The notes: generated by a model not told the origin, from the letters alone. A DNA stretch of 64,000 nt from Spongilla lacustris (GCA_949361645.1 OX442418.1:10078632-10142631), one strand, 5' to 3'. Positions 1 to 12,166 are shown, counted from the stretch's first letter. Program-made: numbers and translations.

Positions 1-785
1 TATATTCAATAACTGTACTGAATAATGAAATTGGTTCGATACATACATGTACGTGCATGCCTTACATGTATTTCATTGTCACATGCTTATGCCTGCATGC
101 GTGCGAATTGGTTATCAATTAATCCCGCTGAGAATGGAAGATGCATATTCTCCGTAAAATCTAATCAGAATAGTACACAAGTCAAGATATATGCTTATTG
201 TGGGGGTATTTATGTTACATACAAAGCAGCTTATTGCTAGATTTACAAGGATCGCATTGCGATGAAAAGCATGCGTGCCTAAAATTATCAATATCACAAA
301 AACCATGCATGCTTCATGTATCAGACTGGTTGCTGCATTAAGTGCAGAGCCATTTATCATCATCCATCCAAATTGCATTCATCTGTCACTTCTCAGTTGG
401 CACTTGCATACATGCTAGATCAACAGATACTTGTACATATGGATATGATTCATCCTAGCCTAGCGCATGTCGTACTTGTCCTTCAAGGCATACATTTGTG
501 CAAGCTAAAATGTGTGTGCTTGTGGGCATGAAAAAGACTGCATAATCATTTCAACCTCTCTGAATGGAATTTAAGGCTTAGCTGAGTTAGCTGAGTGGTG
601 CTATAAAATAGATAGAAGTAATTTGCTCTTTTTTCTACTTGGCAAGGATTTGTCTAACCAACTGTCAAAAATATTGACCTCTCTGAAACAAAACATTCAC
701 CAAGGATTGCAGCTATCATAGAAAATGCTTTCTTTAAAATAAATCAGTTGTATGCATGGCCTGCATCCAATAGCCACCTATACAC
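1..785. other. Intergenic, no gene recognised
   Basis: Only short reading frames with no recognisable protein character. The sequence is moderately AT-rich and contains several TACATGTA-type palindromes, which recur across the whole window. A short direct repeat of TTAGCTGAG occurs near 583-597. I see no splice-bounded exon here. Confidence 0.6.
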
Positions 786-862
786 ATGTATCAAGATGGT
801 TCTTTTCATGTAAAGTACATGCACACCCTAGTTCTCCTACTTTTACCACTAAACACTAAAAT

Positions 863-2855
863 GAGGAGGAGGAGGAGGAGGAGGAGGAGGAGGAGGAGGA
901 GGAGGAGGAGGAGGAGGAGGAGGAGGAGGAGGAGGAGGAGGAGGAGGAGGAGGAGGAGGAGGAGGAGGAGGAGGAGGAGGAGGAGGAGGAGGAGGAGGAG
1001 GAGGAGGAGGAGGAGGAGGAGGAGGAGGAGGAGGAGGAGGAGGAGGAGGAGGAGGAGGAGGAGGAGGAGGAGGAGGAGGAGGAGGAGGAGGAGGAGGAGG
1101 AGGAGGAGGAGGAGGAGGAGGAGGAGGAGGAGGAGGAGGAGGAGGAGGAGGAGGAGGAGGAGGAGGAGGAGGAGGAGGAGGAGGAGGAGGAGGAGGAGGA
1201 GGAGGAGGAGGAGGAGGAGGAGGAGGAGGAGGAGGAGGAGGAGGAGGAGGAGGAGGAGGAGGAGGAGGAGGAGGAGGAGGAGGAGGAGGAGGAGGAGGAG
1301 GAGGAGGAGGAGGAGGAGGAGGAGGAGGAGGAGGAGGAGGAGGAGGAGGAGGAGGAGGAGGAGGAGGAGGAGGAGGAGGAGGAGGAGGAGGAGGAGGAGG
1401 AGGAGGAGGAGGAGGAGGAGGAGGAGGAGGAGGAGGAGGAGGAGGAGGAGGAGGAGGAGGAGGAGGAGGAGGAGGAGGAGGAGGAGGAGGAGGAGGAGGA
1501 GGAGGAGGAGGAGGAGGAGGAGGAGGAGGAGGAGGAGGAGGAGGAGGAGGAGGAGGAGGAGGAGGAGGAGGAGGAGGAGGAGGAGGAGGAGGAGGAGGAG
1601 GAGGAGGAGGAGGAGGAGGAGGAGGAGGAGGAGGAGGAGGAGGAGGAGGAGGAGGAGGAGGAGGAGGAGGAGGAGGAGGAGGAGGAGGAGGAGGAGGAGG
1701 AGGAGGAGGAGGAGGAGGAGGAGGAGGAGGAGGAGGAGGAGGAGGAGGAGGAGGAGGAGGAGGAGGAGGAGGAGGAGGAGGAGGAGGAGGAGGAGGAGGA
1801 GGAGGAGGAGGAGGAGGAGGAGGAGGAGGAGGAGGAGGAGGAGGAGGAGGAGGAGGAGGAGGAGGAGGAGGAGGAGGAGGAGGAGGAGGAGGAGGAGGAG
1901 GAGGAGGAGGAGGAGGAGGAGGAGGAGGAGGAGGAGGAGGAGGAGGAGGAGGAGGAGGAGGAGGAGGAGGAGGAGGAGGAGGAGGAGGAGGAGGAGGAGG
2001 AGGAGGAGGAGGAGGAGGAGGAGGAGGAGGAGGAGGAGGAGGAGGAGGAGGAGGAGGAGGAGGAGGAGGAGGAGGAGGAGGAGGAGGAGGAGGAGGAGGA
2101 GGAGGAGGAGGAGGAGGAGGAGGAGGAGGAGGAGGAGGAGGAGGAGGAGGAGGAGGAGGAGGAGGAGGAGGAGGAGGAGGAGGAGGAGGAGGAGGAGGAG
2201 GAGGAGGAGGAGGAGGAGGAGGAGGAGGAGGAGGAGGAGGAGGAGGAGGAGGAGGAGGAGGAGGAGGAGGAGGAGGAGGAGGAGGAGGAGGAGGAGGAGG
2301 AGGAGGAGGAGGAGGAGGAGGAGGAGGAGGAGGAGGAGGAGGAGGAGGAGGAGGAGGAGGAGGAGGAGGAGGAGGAGGAGGAGGAGGAGGAGGAGGAGGA
2401 GGAGGAGGAGGAGGAGGAGGAGGAGGAGGAGGAGGAGGAGGAGGAGGAGGAGGAGGAGGAGGAGGAGGAGGAGGAGGAGGAGGAGGAGGAGGAGGAGGAG
2501 GAGGAGGAGGAGGAGGAGGAGGAGGAGGAGGAGGAGGAGGAGGAGGAGGAGGAGGAGGAGGAGGAGGAGGAGGAGGAGGAGGAGGAGGAGGAGGAGGAGG
2601 AGGAGGAGGAGGAGGAGGAGGAGGAGGAGGAGGAGGAGGAGGAGGAGGAGGAGGAGGAGGAGGAGGAGGAGGAGGAGGAGGAGGAGGAGGAGGAGGAGGA
2701 GGAGGAGGAGGAGGAGGAGGAGGAGGAGGAGGAGGAGGAGGAGGAGGAGGAGGAGGAGGAGGAGGAGGAGGAGGAGGAGGAGGAGGAGGAGGAGGAGGAG
2801 GAGGAGGAGGAGGAGGAGGAGGAGGAGGAGGAGGAGGAGGAGGAGGAGGAGGAGG
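863..2855. repeat. Perfect (GGA)n microsatellite, about 664 units
   Basis: GAG/AGG/GGA repeats run for 1,993 bp without a visible interruption. Reading frames through it give only poly-Arg, poly-Gly, poly-Glu or, on the other strand, poly-Leu/Ser/Pro, so it is not taken as coding. One strand is all purine, a composition able to form triplex DNA and G-quadruplexes. The paralogous locus at 34.8 kb has only three GGA units in the matching position (34809-34817), so the long tract is a lineage- or copy-specific expansion. An assembly artefact is possible, because a tract this long is hard to sequence. Confidence 0.97.
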
Positions 2856-3056
2856 CTACACAAACTTAATATAGTAAGTAGTTAAACTCTTCAAATTCCT
2901 TCCAACACTACATCGTGGGTCCATACGTCCGTACGTCCGCGTAACAACCTATTTATAAACTCCGCCTAGCTTCTACACTTGTGGTTTTGAACATAACTAG
3001 CAACGCGTACCTAGCAACCAATAGAAACGACCACTCCCACACAAAAGTACATAGCA

Positions 3057-3425
3057 ACGACCATGGCAATTGACCTGTGTTCATTCTTATCGTACAGACC
3101 GGAAGTAGTACATGTACATGTGCGCGCGCGGGCTATTAATAAGGTTGCGTAGTAACCGTATATTACAACAGATGGTAGATTACTGTATTTTAAACACTTC
3201 CGTGATTTTTCACGGGGTAAGGCTACTTAGCGACCAATGGCAATTGACCAGTGTTCATATCGTACAGACGGGAAGTATTTCATTGCGCGCGCGGGCTATT
3301 TAATATAGGTTGCGTAGTAACCGTATATTACAAAAGGTGGTACCATGGTAGATTACTGTATGTTAAAAAAACATTGTCTTCAAATCATATACAATCAGCT
3401 CCGTGATTTTTCACGGGCTAAGTCT
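3057..3425. repeat. Tandem duplication, two units of about 170-195 bp
   Basis: Unit 1 runs from about 3057 and unit 2 from about 3231. Both contain GGCAATTGACC, CGTACAGAC-GGAAGTA, GCGCGCGCGGGCTATT, GGTTGCGTAGTAACCGTA, and end in the hairpin CCGTGA-TTTTTCACGG. Unit 2 has about 35 bp of extra sequence before the hairpin. The GGTTGCGTAGTAACC core is itself an inverted repeat. Confidence 0.8.
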
Positions 3426-3796
3426 AGTAATAATTATAATAATATATATGCTCGATGTACGGAAAACTAGGCATATTCATTGCCCGCCCGTTTTACAAAA
3501 CTAAGAGCTTGATTATACATGTACGGACATTCATTTAGAATTAGCGGCAACTTGTGTAAGCTCAAAAGTTTCAGCAATCAGTAATGGACAGTTAGTGGAA
3601 ATCTACAAATATAAACTAATTATATAGGAAGTATTATACAGTTCCCCAAATTCTATCAGCTCGATTACATGGAAAATAAGGCATATTCTTTGGCAACTAC
3701 AGTGTCTGCCCTTTTATAAGGAAAAGTAACAGCTCGATTATACGAAAAATACGGCACATTCATTGGTAGTATGCTAGGTGTGCACATTTTTGATAT

Positions 3797-3814
3797 GGGG
3801 GGGGGGGGGGGGGG
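3797..3814. repeat. Poly-G tract (18 G)
   Basis: Eighteen uninterrupted G on the plus strand between the tandem duplication and the Ig exon. Similar tracts occur elsewhere in the window (4778, 17587, 38868). Confidence 0.95.
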
Positions 3815-4164
3815 AAACTCTATCGCATGCATGGAATCAGTAATAGACAGTTTGTGGTGTACATCATTAATACATGCATACAGTACTTGAGTGGCATGCA
3901 AATATATTTATATTGTAAATTGCCCAATGTACATGCACATGCAAGGTACCATATGCATGTACATGTACATAATTATATATCATATTATACACATCTGACA
4001 CCCAAGGAGGTCTAGGGACAAGGCTGCCACTAACATACGAACAGAGATAGTATCTCTGATACGAACGACGATTACGGGAAAACAATTGCCACTTTTTGGG
4101 TGGGTGAACACGTCATTAATTACCACCTCAAAGAACATATAATGAATAATTAATCACAGCTTAC

Positions 4165-4561
4165 CCAGGATGTCCACAACAACGTTCCTGCTTGGCGCAG
4201 CGTCCGTCTCGTTGCTTCCATTATAACGACAATCGTACAGTCCAGAAAACGACGGCGTGATGTAAAAATACGTTACGGCGGAGGAGCCTAAGGAAACGTT
4301 ATCCCTGTAGAGGACCAGTGACTGATTGGTACACACAATCTCCAGAGTCATGCCGACAATAGGGGTGCAGTTATATCCAAAGGCGAGCCCTAAAGAACTG
4401 GCGTCGGGATAGCACTCCGGCGGGAATATGGGGTCCTGTTCTGAATCAACTGCACAGTGGTACGTGCTGCTACGCGGCCTAAGGTTACACTCATAATCCT
4501 GACCACCACACGTAGTGACAGCAGCAACTGCTAGAAGGAACCAGCCGCGCAGGCCCTCCAT
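4165..4561 (-). CDS. Signal peptide plus Ig-like domain exon (copy A)
   Basis: First coding exon of a secreted or membrane receptor-like protein. The ATG is at 4561. The frame encodes a hydrophobic signal peptide (residues about 4-20, ending near CGGQ) and then an Ig-like domain with paired cysteines, several N-glycosylation sites and the typical C-terminal strand around SGLYDCRY. The exon should end at 4165, where CTGG is followed by GTAAGC. This leaves a phase-1 intron, the usual phase for Ig-domain exons; read-through gives a stop at 4154. A near-identical exon lies at 35359-35758. No downstream exon is seen between here and base 1, so the rest of the gene is either outside the window or lost and this may be an orphan exon. 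The likely relation is to the Ig-TIR receptor family (see 15953-17121), which is inference from position, phase and domain type. Confidence 0.7.
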
Positions 4562-4576
4562 TGGTTAGTTTTATGA

Positions 4577-4583
4577 ACTTACC
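4577..4583 (-). promoter_or_regulatory. Conserved splice-donor motif just upstream of the ATG
   Basis: On the minus strand, AGAG is followed by GTAAGT about 20 bases before the start codon. The same motif is kept at 35774-35780 in the paralogous copy although other upstream positions have diverged. If used, it would remove the ATG and give an alternative transcript. It may equally be chance. Confidence 0.3.
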
Positions 4584-4777
4584 TCTTTCTAACATGCAAA
4601 TCCATTAAGCGGTATACATACACACTACATGTATATTATAGGTGCGCGGAAACATGTCTGTTTTGTATCGCGGTTAGAAATAAATGTTCCAGGAAAATAT
4701 ACGTATAATTAGATAGGAATGCGAGCCAGTGTAATATACATGTAGCCTTAGCGTATCGAGTGTGTTTGTGTGCGTGT

Positions 4778-4804
4778 GGGGGGGGGGGGGGGGGGGGGGG
4801 GGGG
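4778..4804. repeat. Poly-G tract (27 G)
   Basis: Twenty-seven uninterrupted G follow a short GTGTGTTTGTGTGCGTGTG run. It lies upstream of the Ig exon on the minus strand, so it would be a C-run in that gene's 5' flank. Confidence 0.95.
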
Positions 4805-4879
4805 CATCACCGCTTAAGCCTATACAAACTTTAAAAGTTCGCTTCTAATCACGGACATTGAAGATAACGCATCCAATTC

Positions 4880-5162
4880 TCACTTCATATCGCAAACAGT
4901 TTTGGCTAAATATGCATCACTCTTTAATCTCTCCCTTGTGTTTGGTCGACAGCCAAACGTAGAAATTGGAGTCGAAATGAAGACTGAGTCATAAGTTATA
5001 TACAGAAGTTCCACAATGATAGAGCCCAGGTAGCAGTATAAACTAAGTATAAACAGCAGTATGACAAGACTAAGGCATCTGATATTCATATTGGACAGAC
5101 CGGTAAAAGTGGATAGAGCCCCTTGCCAATGGTGCGCAGCTGAAAGGCCTTGCACACTTCCA
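4880..5162 (-). CDS. Possible terminal exon, small membrane protein, unrecognised
   Basis: I do not recognise this product. On the minus strand a good acceptor (pyrimidine-rich tract ending CCCTTTGTTTCAG) precedes an open frame that continues to a TGA at 4880, about 93 codons. The encoded peptide has one strongly hydrophobic stretch (around CLSLVILLFILSLYCYL) followed by a polar tail with charged residues, as in a single-pass membrane protein. The acceptor would be phase 2. No upstream exon was identified, so it could be the last exon of a gene beginning above 5.3 kb or a chance open frame. Confidence 0.25.
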
Positions 5163-5269
5163 CTGAAACAAAGGGTAGAGGCAGCAGTAAAGAATATTGT
5201 GCAATGTATGTACGTATGACACAGAGATGTCGCATAAGATAGGCTGTCAAATCTACGTGCCAGCACTGC

Positions 5270-6430
5270 AGCAGACGCGGTTATATGTAAATCAGTAACT
5301 AAGATCTAAGTTTTTATCAGAAAAGGCGTAAATTGTATCAAATATCTATGGCCAAGGCGTCGTCGCCAGGACTTCACTCGTAAAATCTGAGTGAAAGTGG
5401 GTAGCCATTAACAAGGATGGTTCAAGCCTGCCTAGCCTGCATTTGCAGAAAGTGTGGGTGTGTGGCCACAATCCTTCCATGACATTGGAGCGGGGGAAGG
5501 GGAGGAGACACTCTACTCTCTACCATGCAAGATATAATTACTTCATACAAGTGATAATACATGTATGTTAGGAATCCATGTAGATATTGGGTATGTACAC
5601 ATTACCTACATTCAGGGTTTTTTTGTGTGGCCATCATTTGATGTACACCTTAATGTATAGCATATGTAATGTGTGTGTTTATTGTTTAACATCTGCACAG
5701 GTGAAAGGCGGTGGCTCAAACGATTAAATGTGTGTGTGAATGCACATGTTGCTGTGCCAAGCTGTGTGGAGGCAAGCAATATTACATCCATTAAACCCCC
5801 TATAAGGGAGCCCCTTGCCTATCACTTCCCCCCACTTCCCCCACTTGCCCCCTCCTGTTTCATATACATCAAATGTCTATCCAACTGGAACTGGATCCAC
5901 TTACAAGAAGTGTGGACAGCTGTTCACATGATATGCATGTATGGATGGGTCCCAAAATGGGTCATTGCCATTTCTCTACAAACCAGCCCCACACACACAC
6001 ATACATGTATACACACACATAGCCACACATTCTTTCTAGAAATAATAAGCATCATGTGTCAATGCATGACCTGCAAGCTTATTCCAATTGGAGCACAAGC
6101 ATACCATGTTTGTATCAAATGCTGACAGACAACGCATAGTCTACACATATGCACACTAAGGAACATTCACACTTTATCCCTCTACAGCCATGAACTGCTC
6201 AAATGCTGATGGAAGATGTGCATCCAGACACATGCTGATGAAGCAAAAATAAATAAATCACCCATTCTTAAAAACTGACATAGGTGGGTGGTTGTGTTGC
6301 AGGTTTGGAGTGAGGGACATGGTCTGGACCCTCTTGAGGGTGGCCTGCAGTTCAGTGGGTATAAGTCCTCCAAGAGCTACCACCTCATGGTCAGTGTGGG
6401 TCTGGAGGATGTGGGAGGCCACCTTCTGGA
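5270..6430. other. Intergenic, no gene recognised
   Basis: Contains short CA-rich stretches near 5990-6025 and a diverged relative of the repeat seen at 36266 and 36568 (around 5885-5975 and 6073-6100, with CCAATTGGAGCAC). From about 6182 to 6443 the minus strand has open frames with partly helical character that I could not assign; they may be an inverted fragment belonging with the neighbouring TRIM-like pseudogene. Confidence 0.45.
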
Positions 6431-6439
6431 GGGTGAAAA

Positions 6440-7690
6440 CCAATGATCTTGTAAGAGAGCTGTCTAAATTTGGTCATGTCTCCATCTCCAAGCACATGGA
6501 CATCCACATCAGTAGCCAAGGTGGGGACCAGGTTCCATGTTAAGGTAGAGAGCAAGACCTCAGAGGGAGAGGGGGTACCCACATGGTGGTGTACAGGTGA
6601 AGGGTGAGATGAGGTCCAAGGTCCATATTGGAGCAGTTGTGTATGGAGAGGTGGAGGACCACAGGGATGGTACCTACACCATCACCTTCACCCCTCAGAC
6701 TGCTGGTCCTCACCAGCTGGTCATCACAATGGATGGTCAACATGTACAGAACAGTCCTCATGACCTTGATGTGAAATCTAAACATCACTACCAAGACATA
6801 TTTCCATCCATGACAATGGAGACATCTATGTAGGGAACTCTGCTAGCTGCATTTATGGATTTGATCAAATATACCTTTGCTTTTATTTTTGGCAACATTT
6901 CTGCTACACTTGATGTTCTAAATGATAACAATTATGCTAAACTTTTACATGCAAGTACTGCATAATGTGTTACCTGTTGAAGCAGCCGGCTGCAAACACC
7001 AGTTTTTGTAATTTCAGCATGAAGGTAGTCAATGGGGGGTTTCATAAATCTCGTGATGTCATGTGAGTGGTTAGTAGTGCATTTCAATCATCTTAAGTCC
7101 TTAGGGTATTGGTGAAAGTGGTGATGGTCAATGTATTCGGTATTTTCATCAAGGGAGATGTGCCATACGTTGCTAACCATGACAACCATCGCATACAGAG
7201 TCAGACATCAGAGGGGGAGTTCCTTTATAAGCATGGTCAGCAGGGATCAGGTCAGGGAGAGTTCAATTTTCACACTGCAGTCATCAAACAACCGACTGAT
7301 TGTTTCAGACTATGATCCAAATATTCAATGAAGTTGGTGGTTGGTTACTGACCATAGATGGTAAAGTTTCTGGGAACCATTGTTTTCAGTACCCATATGG
7401 TCTTGCCTTTGACCCTGAAGGAAACATTCATGTTGCAGCCAGAGATTCAAATGCTATCAGTCAAAGTCTTCACAAAGGAAGGTGAGTATGTAAACATTCC
7501 GGCCCATGGGAATATGAAGGTTACGGCATTGGTAGGCCATTGTTTCTCCATCTTTGATTCTCAAAGAACCAGAATCTACACAGTGTAGATTCTGACCTAA
7601 CCCTGTTATACTGCAATAGATCCAAGATATGGTAGTATGTATGTTGCTGACTTTATTGCTAACATTGCATTGAAGTATTGTATCTACATG
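6440..7690 (+). pseudogene. Broken TRIM-like gene: filamin domain plus NHL repeats
   Basis: Reading across frames on the plus strand gives pieces in the order known for TRIM-NHL proteins (TRIM71 class, RNA-binding E3-like regulators). First comes a filamin-type Ig domain (about 6597-6790, with GTYTITFTPQTAGPHQLVI). NHL beta-propeller blades follow: HDNGDIYVGNSAS near 6800, VANHDNHRIQ and GSGQGEFNF near 7160-7275, LIVSDYD near 7300, YPYGLAFDPEGNIHVAARDS near 7390-7455, VGHCFSIFD near 7530-7560, and DPRYGSMYVADF near 7620-7660. At least five changes of frame are needed to read it, plus a stop after TRIYTV near 7588. A non-NHL insert of about 270 bp lies between the first and second blades. RING and B-box parts are not seen. 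It is an old, intron-poor, disabled copy, perhaps retroposed. Confidence 0.8.
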
Positions 7691-9690
7691 TAGGTGTTGA
7701 ATGAGGTAAACATTTATTACTTTCAGTCATCATTTTGATCTATTGCAATGTGAAAACAAAATGGAGCCTTATAAGAAGCGGGTGTGTTCATAAATATATA
7801 ATAACTTGGAATAAATGGCATGGGACCTCATGGAGTTGGTGGGGGGCCCTCCCCACCCAATCCCAATATAATAATTATCATACTTAGTATCGAGATACAA
7901 CTCTCCAACAATAGCTGAGAAGCAGACAATCGATTTCAAGAACATTCGGCGATCTGATCAACAGCATCTTCGGTGCTTCAAAACCTAAGTTTAGCAGGAA
8001 TTAATTAAGGCTAGTTAACTCCATCTCTCTCCCTCTGTGTCGGCAGTTTAACTACATCAAAGTTATTTGACAGCTCTATCCAAATACACTTTCTAAAGAC
8101 AATATCTAGTGGGTCCTAACGTCCAGGAAAGCCTGATTGGCCCCATGAGATGAGGGATGCCCAGCTCATCTCTGCAGTGAACCACCAGAACTTCACCAGC
8201 AGGGATGCTGACAAGGCACAGGACCTGTTCCAGTCACTGCAGCGAATAACTTTTGAATGACAAGGCTTCAAGACTTTGGCGTCTTTAGTACTTATTAAAG
8301 GGCACTCCTTTCCATACTTTAAAATGGCACCTTTGCTTAACTATGCGACATTATTCAGTATGTTGCTTTAAAAGAAAGTTCGCAAAGTAACGGCGTTCCA
8401 ATTCATTAAAATGCACCCATACTCTCATCGGGCAGGGGCTACCACTTGCAATACACTTTGAACTACCTACAATGATAATAATTGGTTGATGCACAAGGTG
8501 CAAGGGTGCAAATATTGAGGTCATTACTTCGTGGAAACGAAACTTGTTAATTTCCAGCACCATAGTGTGTCTAAATATTAGTTTATGGCTCACAGTGATG
8601 GTTTCAAGGATGAAATCAGTGGGAATTTTTCTTAATCTGTTCAACAAGATGAAAAGCAGGAATATGCTGCAGCTATACTTCTGGGCAGCCTCCTTATTGC
8701 AAGAAGGAATAACTATTATTTTATTTCATCTGAAAGAGAAATTTAAACAATTGTTGTAATAGGGTTTTTTTCTGACTTGAAACTTGAAAAAAGTTGAAGA
8801 AGCTGAAAAATGAACAGCTTATACTGCAGTTGCAAGATAGTATACATGTATTCCTTATAACTACAACCACATTAAGAGATGACTTATATTCAATCATCTG
8901 ATGACAGTGATGCATGTCATGTACATGTGTACATGAAAATTGCTAGTTCACACCCACTTAATTACACTTCTACAAAACAGTGTTTTAGGTTGTTGCAACA
9001 TTTTTTACATGGATACATGTAATGTGGAACACTTGACACAGAAACAAGAAATTTTATGACAATGGCATCTACAGTTATAATAATGCTACATGTATACGTA
9101 GTTTTGCGTTGATTTTTAAAATTTCTTTGAATACCAGAAAGGACAATACTCCCCATAACACACCCCATATTGACATAATGTCAACAGCTTCCTAGCTGCA
9201 TGATCTGAGTCAAGGCAACGGATGCAGCAGCTGTTCCCAGAACAGAAAATTTGAAAAAGGTTTAAGAATATTCCTTTGCTAGCATTAGAGATCAGAACTG
9301 ATATGATTGGCGTGCTGTTGGCAGTATAATGAGTTGGAGAAGGGAATATTCTTCTATGACAGACAGCCCAATGAATACCCTGAAGGAAGATCCATGTGCA
9401 AGCACCTTTCATCTCAATCATGTGCCCAATCCAGCTCATGCAGCCCTTTTGAGGACTCAGTTTAGCTCTTTCAGACTTCTAACAACATTGGATTTGTTGA
9501 TGGGGTAGTGACATGGCTTATACAAGTATAATAAGCTAAGCAGAGCAGTTATACATGATCAATATACTGTGAGTACTAGTAGATATTTTCATGTTCTATG
9601 CATATACCTCAGGTGTAAAACCACATGTACATATAAATGATTATACATATGGACACACAATGTCACATGCAACATGGCTGTACATATATA
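7691..9690. other. Intergenic; one short coding-like fragment
   Basis: A 35-codon stretch at 8156-8260 (plus) reads as a soluble, protein-like peptide (DAQLISAVNHQNFTSRDADK and onward) ending in TGA. It has no start or splice support and I cannot assign a family; it may be a gene relic. Open frames on the minus strand at 8351-8647 and 9116-9439 lack recognisable motifs and are not called as genes. Confidence 0.4.
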
Positions 9691-10515
9691 TATATGGGAC
9701 AGTTTCGCGAAAACTTCCTATGTTTTATAGCATTATAAAATAATTGTGCTGTAACGTTTGAATCGCTATATCGTCCGAACGGTAAAGGCTATCGACTTTA
9801 TATTTTAATGACTTCATACTACACCATTGCTCTATGGTAAAATACATTTTGGTGTCTTGCACTTGCTCTGTGCCAGCATTGCAACGTTCGATACCCCACC
9901 TGGTTCAAACGCAACATAACTTTCTGTAGGAGTAATCAAATCACTTCAAATTCGGTTTGTAGGTAGAGAGGTCCCATACCTATCTATTTATTCTGTTCGT
10001 TAATTTTTTATGCCATTCGTTACGGAGATACAGTTGAACAAAGTAAGTCCACTTTTCCCGCTTGATTCGCGCCAAGGATTTGGGCAAATCGCGTCCCGCT
10101 CAATGTATGGGGAGGCGGTGGTTACATCATTGGCGCGAATCGAGCGGGAAAATGTGCACGTAGTTTATTCAACAGTATCTCCGTAACGGATGGAATAAAA
10201 ATTAACGAACAGAACAAATCGATAGGTATAGGACCTCTGTACATATAAACCGAAATTGAAGCGATTTGATTACTCCTACCTAAAGTTATGGCGGGTTTGA
10301 ACCCGGTGGGGTATCGAACGTTGCAATACAGGTGTGGAGCAAGTTCAAGACTCCAAAATGTATTTTATTATAGAGAAATGGTGTAGTATGAACTGTTGAA
10401 AATAGGAAGTCGATAGCCATTAGCGTTCGGACGATATAGCGATTCAAACGTTATAACACTATAGTTTTATAATGTTATAAAACATAGGAAGTTTTCGCGG
10501 AAACTGTCCCATATA
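9691..10515. mobile_element. Palindromic non-autonomous element 1 (825 bp)
   Basis: The two halves are inverted copies of each other over about 400 bp. Left end TATATGGGACAGTTTCGCG; right end CGCGGAAACTGTCCCATATA. Internal landmarks occur on both arms: GAATCGCTATATCGTCCGAACGG, GGGGTATCGAACGTTGCAA, GATTTGATTACTCCTAC, and the centre with CGCTTGATTCGCGCCAA against its inverse. There is no reading frame of note. It is bounded by TA-rich sequence, so the target duplication is probably TA but cannot be proved in this context. Related elements are at 19818 and 37061. A hairpin MITE or foldback element fits best. Confidence 0.88.
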
Positions 10516-11769
10516 TAATATATATAACTATAATATATATATAGGTATGCATGACAACCAATGTTATATACAAGCTACAGAAAGGACATGTTGTCAATGT
10601 TCATCAACACTCAAACCATTAGGAAAAAGGTCATTTCAACAGAGATGCACAATATGTTTCTAGATCTGAGTAAAGATCCATGCAAGCATATAAAATATAT
10701 ATAAATATGGTTTATACACCGCCAAAATGTTACTTCATTACATATACAACAGAGAACACATTAATTACTTGATTTAGTCACTGGTGACCTCTGAATCAAT
10801 GCAATTGATATTTGCCCTGCATGTGATGTATTTATTTATAAATGCTACTGTACAATTAATATGGGTTGTATACCTAGTGGCTGAATAGACACAGGATGCA
10901 ACTGTAGCATCTTCAATCTTACCCACGTGACCTAACTCCGATTTAAGGTGGTAGGCACCATATATCAGGAAACGTATTTCACGAAATAAATATAAAGGAC
11001 CATAATATTTGAACTACGAAAAATGTTGTTTTTCATTCGAAAGTCCACGTTACTAGTGAGATTTATACTCTCAAAGTTTGTCGTCGTAACGGTGCGTCCA
11101 TCTTAATTTACGTTTGCGCATGCGTAATATAACTAATGTTGTAAAGTTTCCATTCCATAGTTTGGTTCCAATCTCCTGAGATACGGTATTTATTTAAAAC
11201 AGCAGCTAGCCGTTCTTTACCAATAAAATGCTTTCGCTTTGGCTTCATTCCCAACGAGTGAAACCTACTACAACAATGCTTTTCGAACTAAAACGCACAT
11301 AACATGACTGCACTGCACAAGGCAGTAACGAACCTGAGAACAATGAACTGTCTGTAAAAAAACAATTCCAAAGAGAAAGGAACACAGTTCTAGCAAAGGT
11401 AAACAGCCAGGAGAGCTATCCTCAATAAATCACAAATCGGTAACATACAAAAAAAAAATACAGAGCTAAAATCGTTCAAGGTACATGTAACACAAGAAAC
11501 AACAACAATTCACTGAGTTCATTAAATGTACATGGTTGTAAAAAATCAATAATGTCATCATACCCTAGAACGAATCGATGGATGTAATGATACCCAACAT
11601 GCATAGCCATGTGAAGCAGTACACAGGTGTGCTTACTCTACTTCAGGGTACCACTGCTTTTGACCACACCCCTTCCTGGAGTAAGATAGGCAGCCATCTA
11701 CAGGTGATTTTTTTTAATATGATGGTTTTTGTCGATCACAGCTTCTTGCGTTAATCAGGCTACGTATCA

Positions 11770-11912
11770 GATGTATGAGTGCTGCATCAACATTACAGAT
11801 CTAGATGTGTACATGTATGAGTGCTACATCAACGTTACATGTATGAATCCTACATCAACGTGTTTATGCATGAGTGCTACATCAATACTACAGATGAGTG
11901 CTGCATCACTGA
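11770..11912 (+). repeat. Degenerate short tandem repeat, about 5 units
   Basis: Units of roughly 25-36 bp share ATGAGTGCTACATCAAC and a following TTACA. They lie inside the TTAA-flanked element and have no coding significance that I can see. Confidence 0.6.
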
Positions 11913-12166
11913 ACAACATTGCATCTACTTTAATCTAAAGGGAACTGGCAGTGTTTTCTGAATCGTTGGTTAGCTATTTCTACAGCACGATCAATTTTGG
12001 GGGGGTTTTGATTCATTTTACTACCCATGCTTGTGTAGATGTGTTTAAATGACCTTCAAGGAATATGAAAACACATTAATACATGTTTAAATAGAATAAC
12101 TAACTATACCTCTAGGAAAATATATCAAATGTAAAGATACTATGAACACACAACATTGCATGTACA

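Larger units (their letters stand above)
2856..4745 (-). repeat. Diverged segmental duplication, copy A
   Basis: From just after the GGA tract to the promoter side of the Ig-like exon, this segment matches 34818-35935 in the same orientation. Matching landmarks are the sequence after the GGA units (AAATTCCTTCCA-CACTACA), a block with GGCAACTTGTGTAA, a GCATATT/TTTTCCGTA block, the Ig exon, its upstream region with GCGCGGAAAC, and TTCCAGGAA. Copy A carries extra material, including a local tandem duplication. The exon is far better conserved than the flanks, which suggests selection on the coding part or gene conversion. Confidence 0.75.

Noticed and set aside
786..2885. 699-codon and 685-codon open frames (poly-Arg plus strand, poly-Leu minus strand)
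   Set aside because: They exist only because a trinucleotide repeat has no stop codon in these frames. Flanking residues show no domain or splice support.
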